The notes below the pieces were generated by a model that was given only the letters and a program-made list of their open reading frames with translations, ran no database searches and had not been told where the DNA came from. From Maricaulis sp963975345 (GTDB lineage Bacteria; Pseudomonadota; Alphaproteobacteria; Caulobacterales; Maricaulaceae): a stretch of 64,000 bases of DNA. The stretch spans positions 1 to 64,000 of the forward strand of contig NZ_CAXBGE010000011.1 of the NCBI RefSeq assembly GCF_963975345.1, given 5' to 3'. Positions within the stretch are counted from its first letter, which is position 1; every line of letters begins with the position of its first letter. The position numbers and the translations under genes are program-made. This document shows, one piece after another, positions 27,171 to 36,113 of the stretch.

Positions 27171-27374
27171 TGTCATCCCCGCCGGATGGCCCGACTTGAT
27201 CGGGCCGCAGAGCGGGGACCCAGACGCTCCGGCTTCAGCGGGCTACTGTCGCGGCCCGGGGCCGGTGCGGAACGGGTGATACGGGGCTGGCGTTGCGCGG
27301 CTTGCGAAAACCTGTCGGGCGTCTGGGTCCCTGATCTGCGCCCCGCTTTTGCGGGGCATCCGTCAGGGATGACA
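27171..27374. repeat. Long imperfect inverted repeat with side hairpins
   Basis: The ends TGTCATCCC (27171 on) and GGGATGACA (ending 27374) enclose two arms of about 55 nt. Each arm holds its own hairpin: GGCCCGACTTGATCGGGCC on the left and GCCCCGCTTTTGCGGGGC on the right. Both then reach a shared GGGACCCAGACG / CGTCTGGGTCCC inner stem. The layout matches the element at 62422-62551, so this is a dispersed repeat family. Confidence 0.78.
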
Positions 27375-27411
27375 ACGTATTGTGGGTAAAGGGAGATGGG
27401 CGTCAGCCACC

Positions 27412-27672
27412 TCAATAATGATACCGCGCCTGCACCACCTGCACCCGCGTAGGCTCTCCGGTCACGCGGTAGATCAGCCGGTGCTGGCTATCGATGCGGC
27501 GTGACCACCAGCCGGCGAGTTCGCCGCGCAGGGGTTCTGGTTTGCCGAGGCCTTCGAAGGGCGTGCGCCGGGTCGCCTCGATCAGTTTGAGGGCGCGTTT
27601 GAGCAGTCTGGCGTCATGGGCGGCGAACCAGGTCAGGTCTTCGATGGCCTCAGGACGCAATTCGACATTCAT
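27412..27672 (-). CDS. yoeB: YoeB/Txe-family toxin (mRNA endoribonuclease)
   Basis: The 86-residue product matches YoeB: PEAIEDLTWFAAHDARLLKR, PLRGELAGWWSRRIDSQHRL and the C-terminal RYHY, His85 being the catalytic type residue. YoeB cleaves mRNA at the ribosomal A site. It overlaps the antitoxin gene by 4 nt (27669-27672), the usual antitoxin-first order. Confidence 0.93.
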   Translation of the reverse strand: MNVELRPEAIEDLTWFAAHDARLLKRALKLIEATRRTPFEGLGKPEPLRGELAGWWSRRIDSQHRLIYRVTGEPTRVQVVQARYHY

Positions 27673-27992
27673 CCCTGCGGCTCACCGAGCCAATTGGCGA
27701 AATCGCCCGGGGCTTCGGCCATGCCCCGCAATTGCTCCGGGGTGAGGGTGCGGGTCTGGCCGGATTCGGCTTCGGCGATGCTGGCGCGCAGACGTTTGGC
27801 ATTGGCGGGGCTGGAGAGCAGGTAATTCGTCTCCTGGATCGCCTCCCATTCCGACAGCGCAATCATCACCACCGGCTCGCCGCCTTGGCGCGTGATGATG
27901 GCCGGCAGTTTGTCAGCGGTGACACGCTCCATCAGGGCCTTCAGGCTGGCGCGGGCCTGGGAGAAGGAGAGGATATTGGCGAGTTTGGTCAT
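27669..27992 (-). CDS. yefM: YefM/Phd-family antitoxin
   Basis: The 107-residue product has the YefM N-terminal fold: ILSFSQARASLKALMERV, then TRQGGEPVVMIALSEWEAIQETNYLL. The C-terminal tail should bind YoeB. I choose ATG 27992: an in-frame ATG at 28019 would place the TGTACA operator boxes inside the gene. The tail after residue 80 is longer than in the 83-residue E. coli YefM. Confidence 0.9.
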   Translation of the reverse strand: MTKLANILSFSQARASLKALMERVTADKLPAIITRQGGEPVVMIALSEWEAIQETNYLLSSPANAKRLRASIAEAESGQTRTLTPEQLRGMAEAPGDFANWLGEPQG

Positions 27993-28000
27993 GTGGTAAT

Positions 28001-28018
28001 TGTACAGAAATTTGTACA
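28001..28018 (-). promoter_or_regulatory. TGTACA double-box operator of yefM-yoeB
   Basis: Two TGTACA hexamers (28001-28006 and 28013-28018) lie with 12-bp centre-to-centre spacing, 9 bp upstream of the yefM start. TGTACA is the core motif recognised by YefM and YefM-YoeB at the E. coli operator, so this is a probable autoregulatory site. Confidence 0.75.
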
Positions 28019-28038
28019 ATGTTCAAGCGCTGCGCTCG

Positions 28039-28132
28039 AAAAAGGGGACAGGTATATTTAACGCGCCGCCATTCCGTTTCGCCAGTAATGCCACTACGGC
28101 GCGGGCGCGTTAAATATACCTGTCCCCTTTTT
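28039..28132. repeat. 29-bp perfect inverted repeat, REP-like (GGGGACAGGTATATTT)
   Basis: The arms 28039-28067 and 28104-28132 are perfect reverse complements, each starting A5-GGGGACAGGTATATTTAACG. A 36-nt spacer separates them. GGGGACAG-plus-AT-rich repeats are typical of REP elements served by RAYT/TnpA-REP transposases, but no such transposase is in the window. It lies between the TA module and the desaturase gene, and its T tracts could also end transcription of either side. Confidence 0.85.
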
Positions 28133-28138
28133 TGCGGG

Positions 28139-29029
28139 CTATTCCGCCCGAACCGCCTTCGCCAGCATCGCCCCATAACTCGGCGCACTCGATCCCTCAT
28201 AGCCCTCAAAATAGCCGCGCTCGCTGAGCAGGCGGTTCAGCTTGGGCAGGTTGTAGGGCGGGATGGCGGCGAAGAGGTGGTGTTCGAGATGGAAATTGAC
28301 GTAATTCGGAGCCACCAGGGCGCGTTCAATCCAGTTGGCGTGGGTGGTGTGGGTGTTGTTGCGCGGCTCGGTGTCGAGACGGTTGATGGCAACGCCGTGC
28401 TCGCCGATATGGCGCAGGCGCATCACGGCGGGGAAAATGGCGATACGTGCGGCCCACCACAGCCCGATCGCCCACAGGGCGCCGGCGGCGTAGAGGGCGA
28501 TGATCATCACCAGCTGGAAGGCGAGGAAGGGAAGTTTTTCGGCCAGGACCGGAGCTTTCCACGATGCGACCAACTCGCGCAGGCCGGTCTGGCCGGTCAG
28601 GTCGCGGATGAATTTGCGGCGCAGGCTGGCGCGCGTGACCGGGTAGTCCTTGACCAGACCCTTGTCAGGATCCTTCTCGGTGCCGGCATATTTGTGGTGA
28701 TCGAAATGATAGGCGCGATAGGCCAGGAAGGGCGCATCAATCGCGGCGCCGCCAATCCACTTGCCGACGAATTCATTGAGCGCGCGGCTGTGGAAGAGGG
28801 AGCGGTGGGCACAATCATGCATCACGATGGCGAAGGCGAGCTGGCGTCCGCCGAGCAGGGCGATGGCGATCAGCACGGTGACGGGATTGGTCCAGACGAT
28901 GGCCAGCGCGTAGGCGGCGATGACCAGCGCGAAATCACCGCCCAGCATGAGGGCTCCCTGCCAGTCGGTCGCCCGCGACAGGGTGCGCAATTCCTCGCGC
29001 GACAGGCAGTCGGACAGGTTGGACGTCAT
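28139..29029 (-). CDS. Fatty acid desaturase-family membrane enzyme
   Basis: The 296-residue product has the di-iron histidine boxes HDCAH (71-75), HFDHH (108-112) and HLEHH near residue 250, with hydrophobic helices at about 28-70 and 170-215. Enzymes of this class desaturate or hydroxylate lipids or carotenoids; the short form with HDCAH resembles the acyl-lipid group. I start at MTSNLSDC, with GAGGAATTGCC upstream; the frame extends another 34 codons with no conserved content. It is divergent from the amine oxidase gene. Confidence 0.87.
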   Translation of the reverse strand: MTSNLSDCLSREELRTLSRATDWQGALMLGGDFALVIAAYALAIVWTNPVTVLIAIALLGGRQLAFAIVMHDCAHRSLFHSRALNEFVGKWIGGAAIDAPFLAYRAYHFDHHKYAGTEKDPDKGLVKDYPVTRASLRRKFIRDLTGQTGLRELVASWKAPVLAEKLPFLAFQLVMIIALYAAGALWAIGLWWAARIAIFPAVMRLRHIGEHGVAINRLDTEPRNNTHTTHANWIERALVAPNYVNFHLEHHLFAAIPPYNLPKLNRLLSERGYFEGYEGSSAPSYGAMLAKAVRAE

Positions 29030-29188
29030 GGCAATTCCTCCGCGTTCAGTATCGCGCAATCCGCTGCGCGCGGCTAGAGCGCTCGGCTTCGCCGCCGCGC
29101 GGTCAGCCCAGCCCCGATTGACGGGTGACAAGTTTTTGAATTGCGCCGACTATGCGCGATCTGGGTGGGGCGTGGCGAGCAAAGCGTG

Positions 29189-30574
29189 ATGGCGTTGAAA
29201 TTTGTCGATCGACGCGGCGTCTTGGCCGGATTCGCGGCCATGGCGCTGATGACGGGGGCCTCGCCGGCACAAAGGCGGTCCGGCAAGGCGATCGTGATCG
29301 GGGCTGGCGCGGCGGGACTGGTCTGCGCCCGCGACATGGCGCGCGCCGGGATGGACGTTGTTGTGCTTGAAGCCCAGACGCGCATTGGCGGCCGCCTCAA
29401 GACCAGCCGGCAATGGAGCGATTTGCCGGTCGAGCTGGGCGCGTCCTGGATCCATGGTGTCACCGGCAATACGGCGGCCAGCGCGGCGCGGAGTGCCGGG
29501 TTGGTGCTGCACCCGACTGACTATGACAATCGCGCCGTCTACCAGGCCGGCACCGGCCTGCTTGGCCGCCAGGCCCTGGCCCGGCTGGAAGTCGTTGAGC
29601 AAAGGCTGGAGCGTCATATGGAAAACGCTCCGGGCGAGTCGCTAACGCGTGCCTGCCGCAGCCGGCCGCGCGGAACCGTTGCCAATCGGATGGCGCGCCA
29701 GGTCAGTCTCGATGCCGCCAGCGCAAGCCAGCACCAGCGGGCCCAATTTGCGATCAATTCCATCGTCGAGCATGAATTTGGCGCCGATTTCGAACAGCTA
29801 TCGCGCTGTTTCTGGACCGAGGGCGATGATTTGCGCGGCGGCGATGGGCTGGTCACCGGCGGGCTGGATTTGATGGCGCAACATCTCGCCTTGGGGCTGG
29901 ATATCCGGCTCGGGCAGCGCGTTGAGCGCATCGAATATCGCGGCAGCGGCGTCGCTGTCACTACGGCAGCTGGTGTCGAGAGCGCCGATGTCGTGGTCGT
30001 GACTGTGCCGCTCGGTGTGTTGCAGGCCGGTCGCATCCGCTTCGAGCCGGGTCTGCCCTCGGCCAAGACGGCGGCGATCGCGGCGCTCGGCTCGGGTCTG
30101 CTCAATAAGTGCGTGTTGAAATATGATGCGGTCAGCTGGCCGCGAAATATCGAGATCTTCAACCGGCTGGCCGATGCGCGCGGTGAGTGGAGCGAATTCG
30201 TCAATCTGGCCGCTTATAGCCAGGGCCCGGCAATCATGGCCTTCAATGCCGGCACTTTCGCGCGCGAGCTGGAGGGTGCCAGCGACCGCACCACGGGCCG
30301 GCTGGCGAGCGAGGCGCTGCGCTCGATGTTCGGGTCCAGCTTTCCTGAACCGGTCGCCGTGCAGGTGACGCGCTGGGCTCGCGACGAGCAGGCGCTGGGC
30401 AGCTATTCTTTCCCGACCGAGCAGACCCGGGCCGATACGCGTATCCGTCTTCTTGACGCGGTCGATAACCGGGTCTTTTTCGCCGGCGAGGCGACCTCGA
30501 CCAATGCGCCCGGCACGGTGCATGGCGCGATGCGCTCAGGCCGCGCGGCGGCGATTGCGGTGGTGGAACGCTAA
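29189..30574 (+). CDS. Flavin-containing monoamine oxidase-like protein
   Basis: The 461-residue product has an N-terminal secretion signal with twin arginines (DRRGVLAGFAAMALMTGASPA), the FAD-binding IGAGAAG (37-43), the GG motif GGRLKTSRQ and the C-terminal FAGEATSTNAPGTVHGAMRSG. Such enzymes oxidise amines or polyamines with release of H2O2; the twin-arginine start suggests export by Tat with FAD bound. The start at ATG 29189 is chosen because the upstream frame has no signal-like content. Confidence 0.87.
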   Translation: MALKFVDRRGVLAGFAAMALMTGASPAQRRSGKAIVIGAGAAGLVCARDMARAGMDVVVLEAQTRIGGRLKTSRQWSDLPVELGASWIHGVTGNTAASAARSAGLVLHPTDYDNRAVYQAGTGLLGRQALARLEVVEQRLERHMENAPGESLTRACRSRPRGTVANRMARQVSLDAASASQHQRAQFAINSIVEHEFGADFEQLSRCFWTEGDDLRGGDGLVTGGLDLMAQHLALGLDIRLGQRVERIEYRGSGVAVTTAAGVESADVVVVTVPLGVLQAGRIRFEPGLPSAKTAAIAALGSGLLNKCVLKYDAVSWPRNIEIFNRLADARGEWSEFVNLAAYSQGPAIMAFNAGTFARELEGASDRTTGRLASEALRSMFGSSFPEPVAVQVTRWARDEQALGSYSFPTEQTRADTRIRLLDAVDNRVFFAGEATSTNAPGTVHGAMRSGRAAAIAVVER

Positions 30575-30634
30575 CGCGTTCTCCGAATCCGCCAGAACTT
30601 CAGACGGTCAAAGTTTCAGGAGGGACAACCGATT

Positions 30635-30925
30635 ATGAAAGCCTATCTTATACTCGACCTTGCGGTTCACGATTTCGGCCGGTTTCGTGAATACATCGAG
30701 CGCGTGCCGGCATTTCTGGAGAAGCATGGCGCGCGCTATATCGTGCAGGGTGCCGAAGCGACACCCATGGAGGGTGATTGGCACCCGGAGCGCATAGTCG
30801 TGCTTGAATTCCCCGCGCGGGAGAGTGCGAAAGAATTTCTGAGTGATCCGGACTATCAGGAATTGCTCGAAATCCGGTTGCAAACCACTACGGTGAAGAT
30901 GGTCCTGGTCGACGGTTGTTTCTAG
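30635..30925 (+). CDS. DUF1330 family protein
   Basis: The 96-residue product fits DUF1330: MKAYLILDLAVHDFGRFREYIERVP, a central GAEATPMEGDW and RIVVLEFPARESAKEFLSDPDYQ. The fold is a dimeric alpha-beta barrel; function is unknown. An AGGAGG-type site precedes the ATG. It ends 4 nt inside the convergent membrane gene. Confidence 0.88.
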   Translation: MKAYLILDLAVHDFGRFREYIERVPAFLEKHGARYIVQGAEATPMEGDWHPERIVVLEFPARESAKEFLSDPDYQELLEIRLQTTTVKMVLVDGCF

Positions 30926-31782
30926 GCCGGTTTGCGCTTGGGCCAGGCGCGCCCGCCGATCAGGCCAGCCAGAACAGCCCAGATCGGTAGTGTCGCCAAC
31001 AGTCCGGCCTGGCCTTCAAACATCGCGGCCGTGGCGAACAGCACCACGATGATCGCTCCGTCTCGCACCCGGCGCCGTTCGAGCGGCTCGCTATTGGCAT
31101 CGCAGACGCTGGTCACCGGCGGGCAGGTGAGGATGAAAACGAAGCTCAGCACGGTCAGGATCAACGCCGCCAGACTCCAGCCGGGATCGATGGTGCCGAG
31201 CGGCTGCACGATCAGTGCGCCCCAATCGCCGCCGCGCTGGACGACGGCGAACATCGAAAAACCGGTCGCGAAGGCGGCGAAGACGAGATTGAGGGTCCGT
31301 TTGCGATCATGCAGCAGGTCAACGGCCATCGCGAAGCCGGCGACCACGCCCATCGCCCAATAGCCATCCACGAAGACGGCCAAGCCAGCCAACACGGTAA
31401 CAATAGCAAGATCAGTCAGCTTGGCCGCCTGTCCGACTGTGCGTACCACGACGCGCGTCGCCATCAGGGCCAGCGTCAGCACCCACAGGGCCGGGGCCCA
31501 GCCCAGCGCGATGGCGATAACGGTCAGCGCCATGGCGATGAAAGCGGCCTCATTGCGGTCCGGATCAACTTCGCGGCCCAGAGCCCAGACGAGAAAGGCG
31601 GCCAGTAATCCGCTCAACCCGGTCGAGGCGGCATCGGCCAAACCGGCATCGTGCAGGAAGACGGCGGCGCCGCCGAGGCCAAGGCCAATCAGCGGCAGCA
31701 GGATCAAGACCGCGCGATTGGTCGGGTATTGCGGTTCGAGCGGACGCATGATCGAGGACAGGCGATAAATCGGTTTGGTCAT
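30922..31782 (-). CDS. Polytopic membrane protein, unknown
   Basis: The 286-residue product has eight or so hydrophobic segments between about residues 22 and 280, with a polar break at TCPPVTSVCDANSEPLERRR. I do not recognise a family. It has no motif pointing to transport or catalysis beyond paired cysteines in that loop. Start ATG 31782 has GAGGAAC upstream; the frame extends another 13 codons. Confidence 0.72.
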   Translation of the reverse strand: MTKPIYRLSSIMRPLEPQYPTNRAVLILLPLIGLGLGGAAVFLHDAGLADAASTGLSGLLAAFLVWALGREVDPDRNEAAFIAMALTVIAIALGWAPALWVLTLALMATRVVVRTVGQAAKLTDLAIVTVLAGLAVFVDGYWAMGVVAGFAMAVDLLHDRKRTLNLVFAAFATGFSMFAVVQRGGDWGALIVQPLGTIDPGWSLAALILTVLSFVFILTCPPVTSVCDANSEPLERRRVRDGAIIVVLFATAAMFEGQAGLLATLPIWAVLAGLIGGRAWPKRKPA

Positions 31783-31921
31783 GGCTGGTTCCTCGAATCC
31801 CTTGCGCCGATCATGGCTCATATCGTGCGCAAGGAGTAGAACTGTGTTGTGATTTCACCAACATCCGCCTCTAGTGGCGGCAAGGGCGGCCCGCCGGGAC
31901 GACCGGCTGCGAGGGGTAGAC

Positions 31922-32374
31922 ATGATCTGGGCACTGCTGGTCTCCTTTCTGATCTGCTCGGTCACTGTGATCACGCATATGGTCGGCCTGGTGTTGTTGA
32001 TGGCCTTCATGCGCGCGCGCTCCGGCGGGATCAGGCCACACCAGAATGTGCTGCGCCAGACCGGTTTCATCATGCTGATCGTGTTCGGCCTGTTCGCGAT
32101 CCATGCCGTCGAGATCTGGTCCTATTCGCTGCTCTACCTGGCGCTGGGCGAGTTTTCGACGCTGGAATCGGCGCTGTATTTCGCCACCAGCACCTTCACG
32201 ACGCTGGGCTATGGCGATGTCTTGCTGTCGCAGCAATGGCGTCTGGTCGGGGCGATCGAGGGCTTTAACGGGTTTTTGCTGATCGGCTGGTCGACGGCTT
32301 TTCTGGTCACGGTGATCGGCAGATTGCGCGCGATCGAGTTCGATTGGCTTGATCATCATCGCGACGGTGACTGA
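31922..32374 (+). CDS. Two-pore-helix potassium channel family protein
   Basis: The 150-residue product has three hydrophobic segments (about 3-28, 46-75, 110-138) and the K+ selectivity filter TLGYGD (94-99) preceded by a pore helix (ALYFATSTFTT). It therefore belongs to the ion_trans_2 channel group and would form a tetramer. There is no cytosolic RCK or cNMP domain, so it looks constitutive. ATG 31922 lies just after GAGGGGTAG. Confidence 0.86.
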   Translation: MIWALLVSFLICSVTVITHMVGLVLLMAFMRARSGGIRPHQNVLRQTGFIMLIVFGLFAIHAVEIWSYSLLYLALGEFSTLESALYFATSTFTTLGYGDVLLSQQWRLVGAIEGFNGFLLIGWSTAFLVTVIGRLRAIEFDWLDHHRDGD

Positions 32375-32464
32375 CCGCTTACACACCATGGCTTGCGGGC
32401 AGGGCGCGAGCCACGCTAAACCGGATCACCGACCGGGCGTCCGCCCGCTTTGCCTGGGGCTGCA

Positions 32465-34474
32465 ATGTTCAAGAAAATCCTGATTGCCAATCGCGGTGAA
32501 ATTGCCGTGCGGGTCATCAAGACCTGCCAGCGTCTGGGCATTGCCACCGTGGCTGTCTATTCAGAAGCCGATGCGGCGAGTCTGGCCGTAGAGATGGCCG
32601 ATGAGGCCGTCTATATCGGACCGCCCGCGCCGGGCGAAAGCTATTTGCGGCTCGAGAAAATCCTCGATGCGGTCAAGCAGACCGGCGCCGATGCCGTGCA
32701 TCCCGGCTTCGGCTTCCTGTCGGAGAATGCCGCTTTCCCGATCGCGCTCGAGAAGATCGGCGTCGCCTGGATCGGGCCCAATGTGCATGCGATCGAAGCG
32801 ATGGGCGACAAGATCCGCTCCAAACAGCTCGCGGCCAAGGCCGGCGTTTCAACCATTCCCGGCGCCGATGGCGAGATCGCCGATGCCGATACGGCTGTCG
32901 CGGCGGCCAAGGCCATCGGTTATCCGGTGATGCTCAAGGCTTCGGCAGGCGGCGGCGGCAAGGGCATGCGCATTGCGCGCAATGAAGTCGAGACGCGCGA
33001 AGGCTTTGCCGCGGCACGCAATGAAGCCAAGACCGCCTTTGGCGATGATCGCATCCTGATCGAGAAATTCATCGAGGAACCGCGCCATATCGAGATCCAG
33101 GTGCTCGGCGACAAGCACGGCCATGTGATCCACCTCAATGAACGCGAATGTTCGATCCAGCGCCGTAACCAGAAAGTCCTCGAAGAGGCACCTTCGCCCT
33201 TCATCGACGCCAAGACCCGCGCCGCGATGGGCGAGCAGGCTGTCGCGCTCTCGGCGGCTGTCGATTATGACAGCGCTGGCACGGTGGAATTCATCGTCGA
33301 CAAGGACCGCAAATTCTACTTCCTCGAAATGAATACGCGGCTGCAGGTCGAGCATCCGGTGACCGAGATGACCGTGCAGCTCGATCTGGTCGAGCAGATG
33401 ATCCGCTCTGCCGCCGGCCTGCCGCTCGAACTGACCCAGCGCGACGTCAAGATCAAGGGCTGGGCCGTCGAGGCACGGCTTTACGCCGAAGATCCCTATC
33501 GCGGCTTTCTGCCCTCGATCGGGCGCCTGAAACGCTTTGTCGAGCCGAAAGCCGGCCCGCTCGGCGAGGGTGAATTGCGCATTGATGCCGGGGTGAGGGA
33601 AGGCGATGAAATCTCGCTCTTCTATGACCCGATGATCGCGAAGGTGATCGGCTATGGCAAAACCCGCGAGATCGCCATCGACACGCTGGCAGCGGCACTG
33701 GACCGGCTACATGTCGAAGGGCTGCAGTCGAATGCGCCCTTCCTGTCGGCGGTGCTCGATGAGGCCGATTTCCGCGCCGGACGGATCCATACCGGCTATA
33801 TCGACCAGCATTTCCCCGACGGTTTCCATGGCACCGCGCCACGCGAAGACCAGCTGACCTGGATGGTCTGCGCCGCTGCTTTCGTACACGAGACCTTCGT
33901 GCGCCGAGCCGCCCAGATCGAAGGCCGGATCACGCCGCCGCCGGGGCCGGGACCGCGCGAATGGGTCGTGCTGATGGATGGCCGCCGCTTCCCGGTCGAG
34001 ATTGAACTGGGCGAGCCGGGCGAAGCGCGGGTCTGGGCCCCGACACTGGCGGAAAAGCAATTTGAGTTGAAGACGAGCTGGCGTGCCGGCTCGCATCTGT
34101 TCGATGCCGAGATCAATGGCACAGCCTTCGGGCTGGAATTCTCCGACCGCACAGAAGGCTATCGCATGCGCCATCGTGGCTATGCGGCCGTGGCGCTGGT
34201 CTGTTCGGCGCGCTCGGCCGAGCTGCACACCCTGTTGCCGGAAAAGCCAAAGGCCGACACCTCCAAACTGGTCCTCAGCCCGATGCCGGGCCTGGTGGTC
34301 TCGATCGCGGTTGCGGCCGGCCAAGCGGTCAAGGGCGGCGAGATACTGCTCGTCGTCGAAGCGATGAAGATGGAAAACGTCATCCGGGCCGAACGCGACG
34401 GGGTGATCAAGTCCGTCAACGTTTCGCCAAGCGCCTCGGTGGCGGCCGACGAGTTGATGATCGAATTCGAATAG
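32465..34474 (+). CDS. pccA: Propionyl-CoA carboxylase alpha subunit (biotin carboxylase plus BCCP)
   Basis: The 669-residue product has a biotin carboxylase domain (residues 1-450, IANRGEIAVRVIKTC, GGGGKGMRIA, FLEMNTRLQVEHPVTE) followed by a linker domain and a biotinyl domain with EAMKMENV, Lys635 being the biotin site. It pairs with PccB (25234). The ATP-grasp core is complete. It starts at MFKKILIA; three further in-frame codons upstream are less likely. Confidence 0.93.
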   Translation: MFKKILIANRGEIAVRVIKTCQRLGIATVAVYSEADAASLAVEMADEAVYIGPPAPGESYLRLEKILDAVKQTGADAVHPGFGFLSENAAFPIALEKIGVAWIGPNVHAIEAMGDKIRSKQLAAKAGVSTIPGADGEIADADTAVAAAKAIGYPVMLKASAGGGGKGMRIARNEVETREGFAAARNEAKTAFGDDRILIEKFIEEPRHIEIQVLGDKHGHVIHLNERECSIQRRNQKVLEEAPSPFIDAKTRAAMGEQAVALSAAVDYDSAGTVEFIVDKDRKFYFLEMNTRLQVEHPVTEMTVQLDLVEQMIRSAAGLPLELTQRDVKIKGWAVEARLYAEDPYRGFLPSIGRLKRFVEPKAGPLGEGELRIDAGVREGDEISLFYDPMIAKVIGYGKTREIAIDTLAAALDRLHVEGLQSNAPFLSAVLDEADFRAGRIHTGYIDQHFPDGFHGTAPREDQLTWMVCAAAFVHETFVRRAAQIEGRITPPPGPGPREWVVLMDGRRFPVEIELGEPGEARVWAPTLAEKQFELKTSWRAGSHLFDAEINGTAFGLEFSDRTEGYRMRHRGYAAVALVCSARSAELHTLLPEKPKADTSKLVLSPMPGLVVSIAVAAGQAVKGGEILLVVEAMKMENVIRAERDGVIKSVNVSPSASVAADELMIEFE

Positions 34475-34571
34475 CGCGGCTGCGCCCGGCATATTTCGCC
34501 CAAAACTTGAATCCGGCTTCACAAGTTCGCGCATTAGGCTAGGCTTTCCCGCTTCAATCGGGGAGGACGCC

Positions 34572-35042
34572 ATGAACGCTCAGGACTTTATTCTCGATCC
34601 CAAGGATGCAAAGCGCATCCTGATCGGCTCAAGCGGCAAGCTCGGCCCGATGGATTTCGCCCAAGGGCTTGCAGCCATCGTCGCGGCATCGCTCGTGCTC
34701 AGCCTGCTTTCGCTTTTCCCTGGGATGGGCATGCTGGTGGGCCTGCTCAACCTCGTCGTTGGACTGGCGCTGGCCTATGCGTGGGTCTGTATCTTTTCCA
34801 AGCGTTTTCACGATGCCGGCCAATCCGGCTGGATGACGGTCGCGGCCATCGTGGTCGCAATCCTGATCTCGACCGTCGTGGTCCTGATCCTGTCGCCCGT
34901 GTTCGGCGGCATGGATTATGGCAATATGGCCGGCACGCGCTCGATGGGGGCGGGACAGGTGTTCCGGAACATGATCGTCAGCGTGATCACCAACGGCGCG
35001 CTGGGCTATTACATGTTCAAGCTGAAACCGGTTCTGCTCTGA
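34572..35042 (+). CDS. DUF805 membrane protein
   Basis: The 156-residue product has four hydrophobic segments and the DUF805 hallmark RFHDAGQSGW (KRFHDAGQSGWMT) after the second. The N-terminal residues 1-25 are soluble. Function is unknown. It stands 97 bp after pccA; GGGGAGG is just before the ATG. Confidence 0.85.
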   Translation: MNAQDFILDPKDAKRILIGSSGKLGPMDFAQGLAAIVAASLVLSLLSLFPGMGMLVGLLNLVVGLALAYAWVCIFSKRFHDAGQSGWMTVAAIVVAILISTVVVLILSPVFGGMDYGNMAGTRSMGAGQVFRNMIVSVITNGALGYYMFKLKPVLL

Positions 35043-35118
35043 GCCTGGCGCGACCTATGGCGCATCTGACCGGTTGACCGCTGAGCGGATCGACGGATAG
35101 GTGCGGGCTTGTCTAGAG

Positions 35119-35334
35119 ATGTCTGGCCCGTCGATGAATCCGCTTGTGCTCTTCCTGCCCGTCTATCGCGCTTCGGTGACGGCCTATCTGCTCGGCCTTG
35201 TCCTGTTGGCCACGCTGGATGCGATGCGGATGCAGTTTGGCCTCATCCTGATACCTTCGGGTATTGCCCTGATTGCGGTCTGGTTTGCCCGCATGCGCCG
35301 ACCTGTGGCGTCGCCGGTCCAGCACACACTTTGA
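35119..35334 (+). CDS. Small two-helix membrane protein (hypothetical)
   Basis: The 71-residue frame has two hydrophobic stretches (about 6-30 and 34-55 after the ATG at 35134) and ends in a basic tail MRRPVASPVQHTL. Starts at 35119 or 35134 are both possible; neither has a strong Shine-Dalgarno. The hydrophobic pattern argues for a real gene. It ends 4 bp before the lipB stop on the other strand. Confidence 0.45.
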   Translation: MSGPSMNPLVLFLPVYRASVTAYLLGLVLLATLDAMRMQFGLILIPSGIALIAVWFARMRRPVASPVQHTL

Positions 35335-35338
35335 GGCT

Positions 35339-36034
35339 TTACGCCGCCGCGTCCGGAACTAGCACCGGCGGCGATGCCCGGCTCGCAGGGCCGAACACCT
35401 GGTTGAAGGCGAGGTGTAGCGCTGCGTCGAAATCATCCATCGAAGCGCGAACGCCCAGATCGGCCAGACTGGTGACGCCATAAAGCGGGTTGGAGATGCC
35501 GCACGGCGTGATGCCGCTGAAATGCGTGAGATCGGGTGCGACATTGAACGCAATGCCGTGGAAGGATATCCAGCGGCGCAAGCGCACACCGATCGCGGCG
35601 ATCTTGTCTTCGCGGGCATCACCGCGCTCAACCCAGACGCCAACACGGCCTTCGCGTGTGCCGGCTGTGACACCGAACGCGGCGGCGCTCTCGATCAACC
35701 AGCGCTCCAGATTGCAGACAAATTTGCGGGCATCGCGGCCGCGCTTGGTCAGGTCGAGCATGACATAGGCCACGCGCTGGCCGGGCCCGTGATAGGTGTA
35801 TTCGCCGCCGCGACCGGTGGTGTGGACCGGAAAGCGGTCGGGCATCAGCAGATCGCCAGACTTGGACGAAGTGCCGGCGGTGTAGAGCGGCGGGTGTTCG
35901 AGCAGCCAGACCAGCTCATTCGCTTCGCCGGCGAGAATGGCGGCAACGCGCGCCTCCATAACCGCGACAGCGTCGGCATAACCGACCGGTTTTTCTGACA
36001 CGGCCCAATCGACGCGAGATGCTGTATTTTCCAT
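35339..36034 (-). CDS. lipB: Octanoyl-[acyl-carrier-protein]-protein N-octanoyltransferase
   Basis: The 231-residue product has the LipB signatures RGGEYTYHGPGQRVAYV, Lys144 (EDKIAAIGV) and the catalytic Cys178 (SGITPCGI). It transfers octanoate from ACP to lipoyl domains. A TTG at 36067 would add eleven residues; ATG 36034 is preferred. It is divergent from the FliN-like gene. Confidence 0.94.
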   Translation of the reverse strand: MENTASRVDWAVSEKPVGYADAVAVMEARVAAILAGEANELVWLLEHPPLYTAGTSSKSGDLLMPDRFPVHTTGRGGEYTYHGPGQRVAYVMLDLTKRGRDARKFVCNLERWLIESAAAFGVTAGTREGRVGVWVERGDAREDKIAAIGVRLRRWISFHGIAFNVAPDLTHFSGITPCGISNPLYGVTSLADLGVRASMDDFDAALHLAFNQVFGPASRASPPVLVPDAAA

Positions 36035-36113
36035 GCGTCTTAACCCCGCTGAAACCGGTTCGGTCAAACATCATCATTCCCGCGAGAAATCGCAAGTCCA
36101 GGAGTGTGTATCC

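Noticed and set aside
26767..28138. Insertion sequence or integron
   Set aside because: Despite many inverted repeats there is no transposase or integrase frame and no target-site duplication that I could see.
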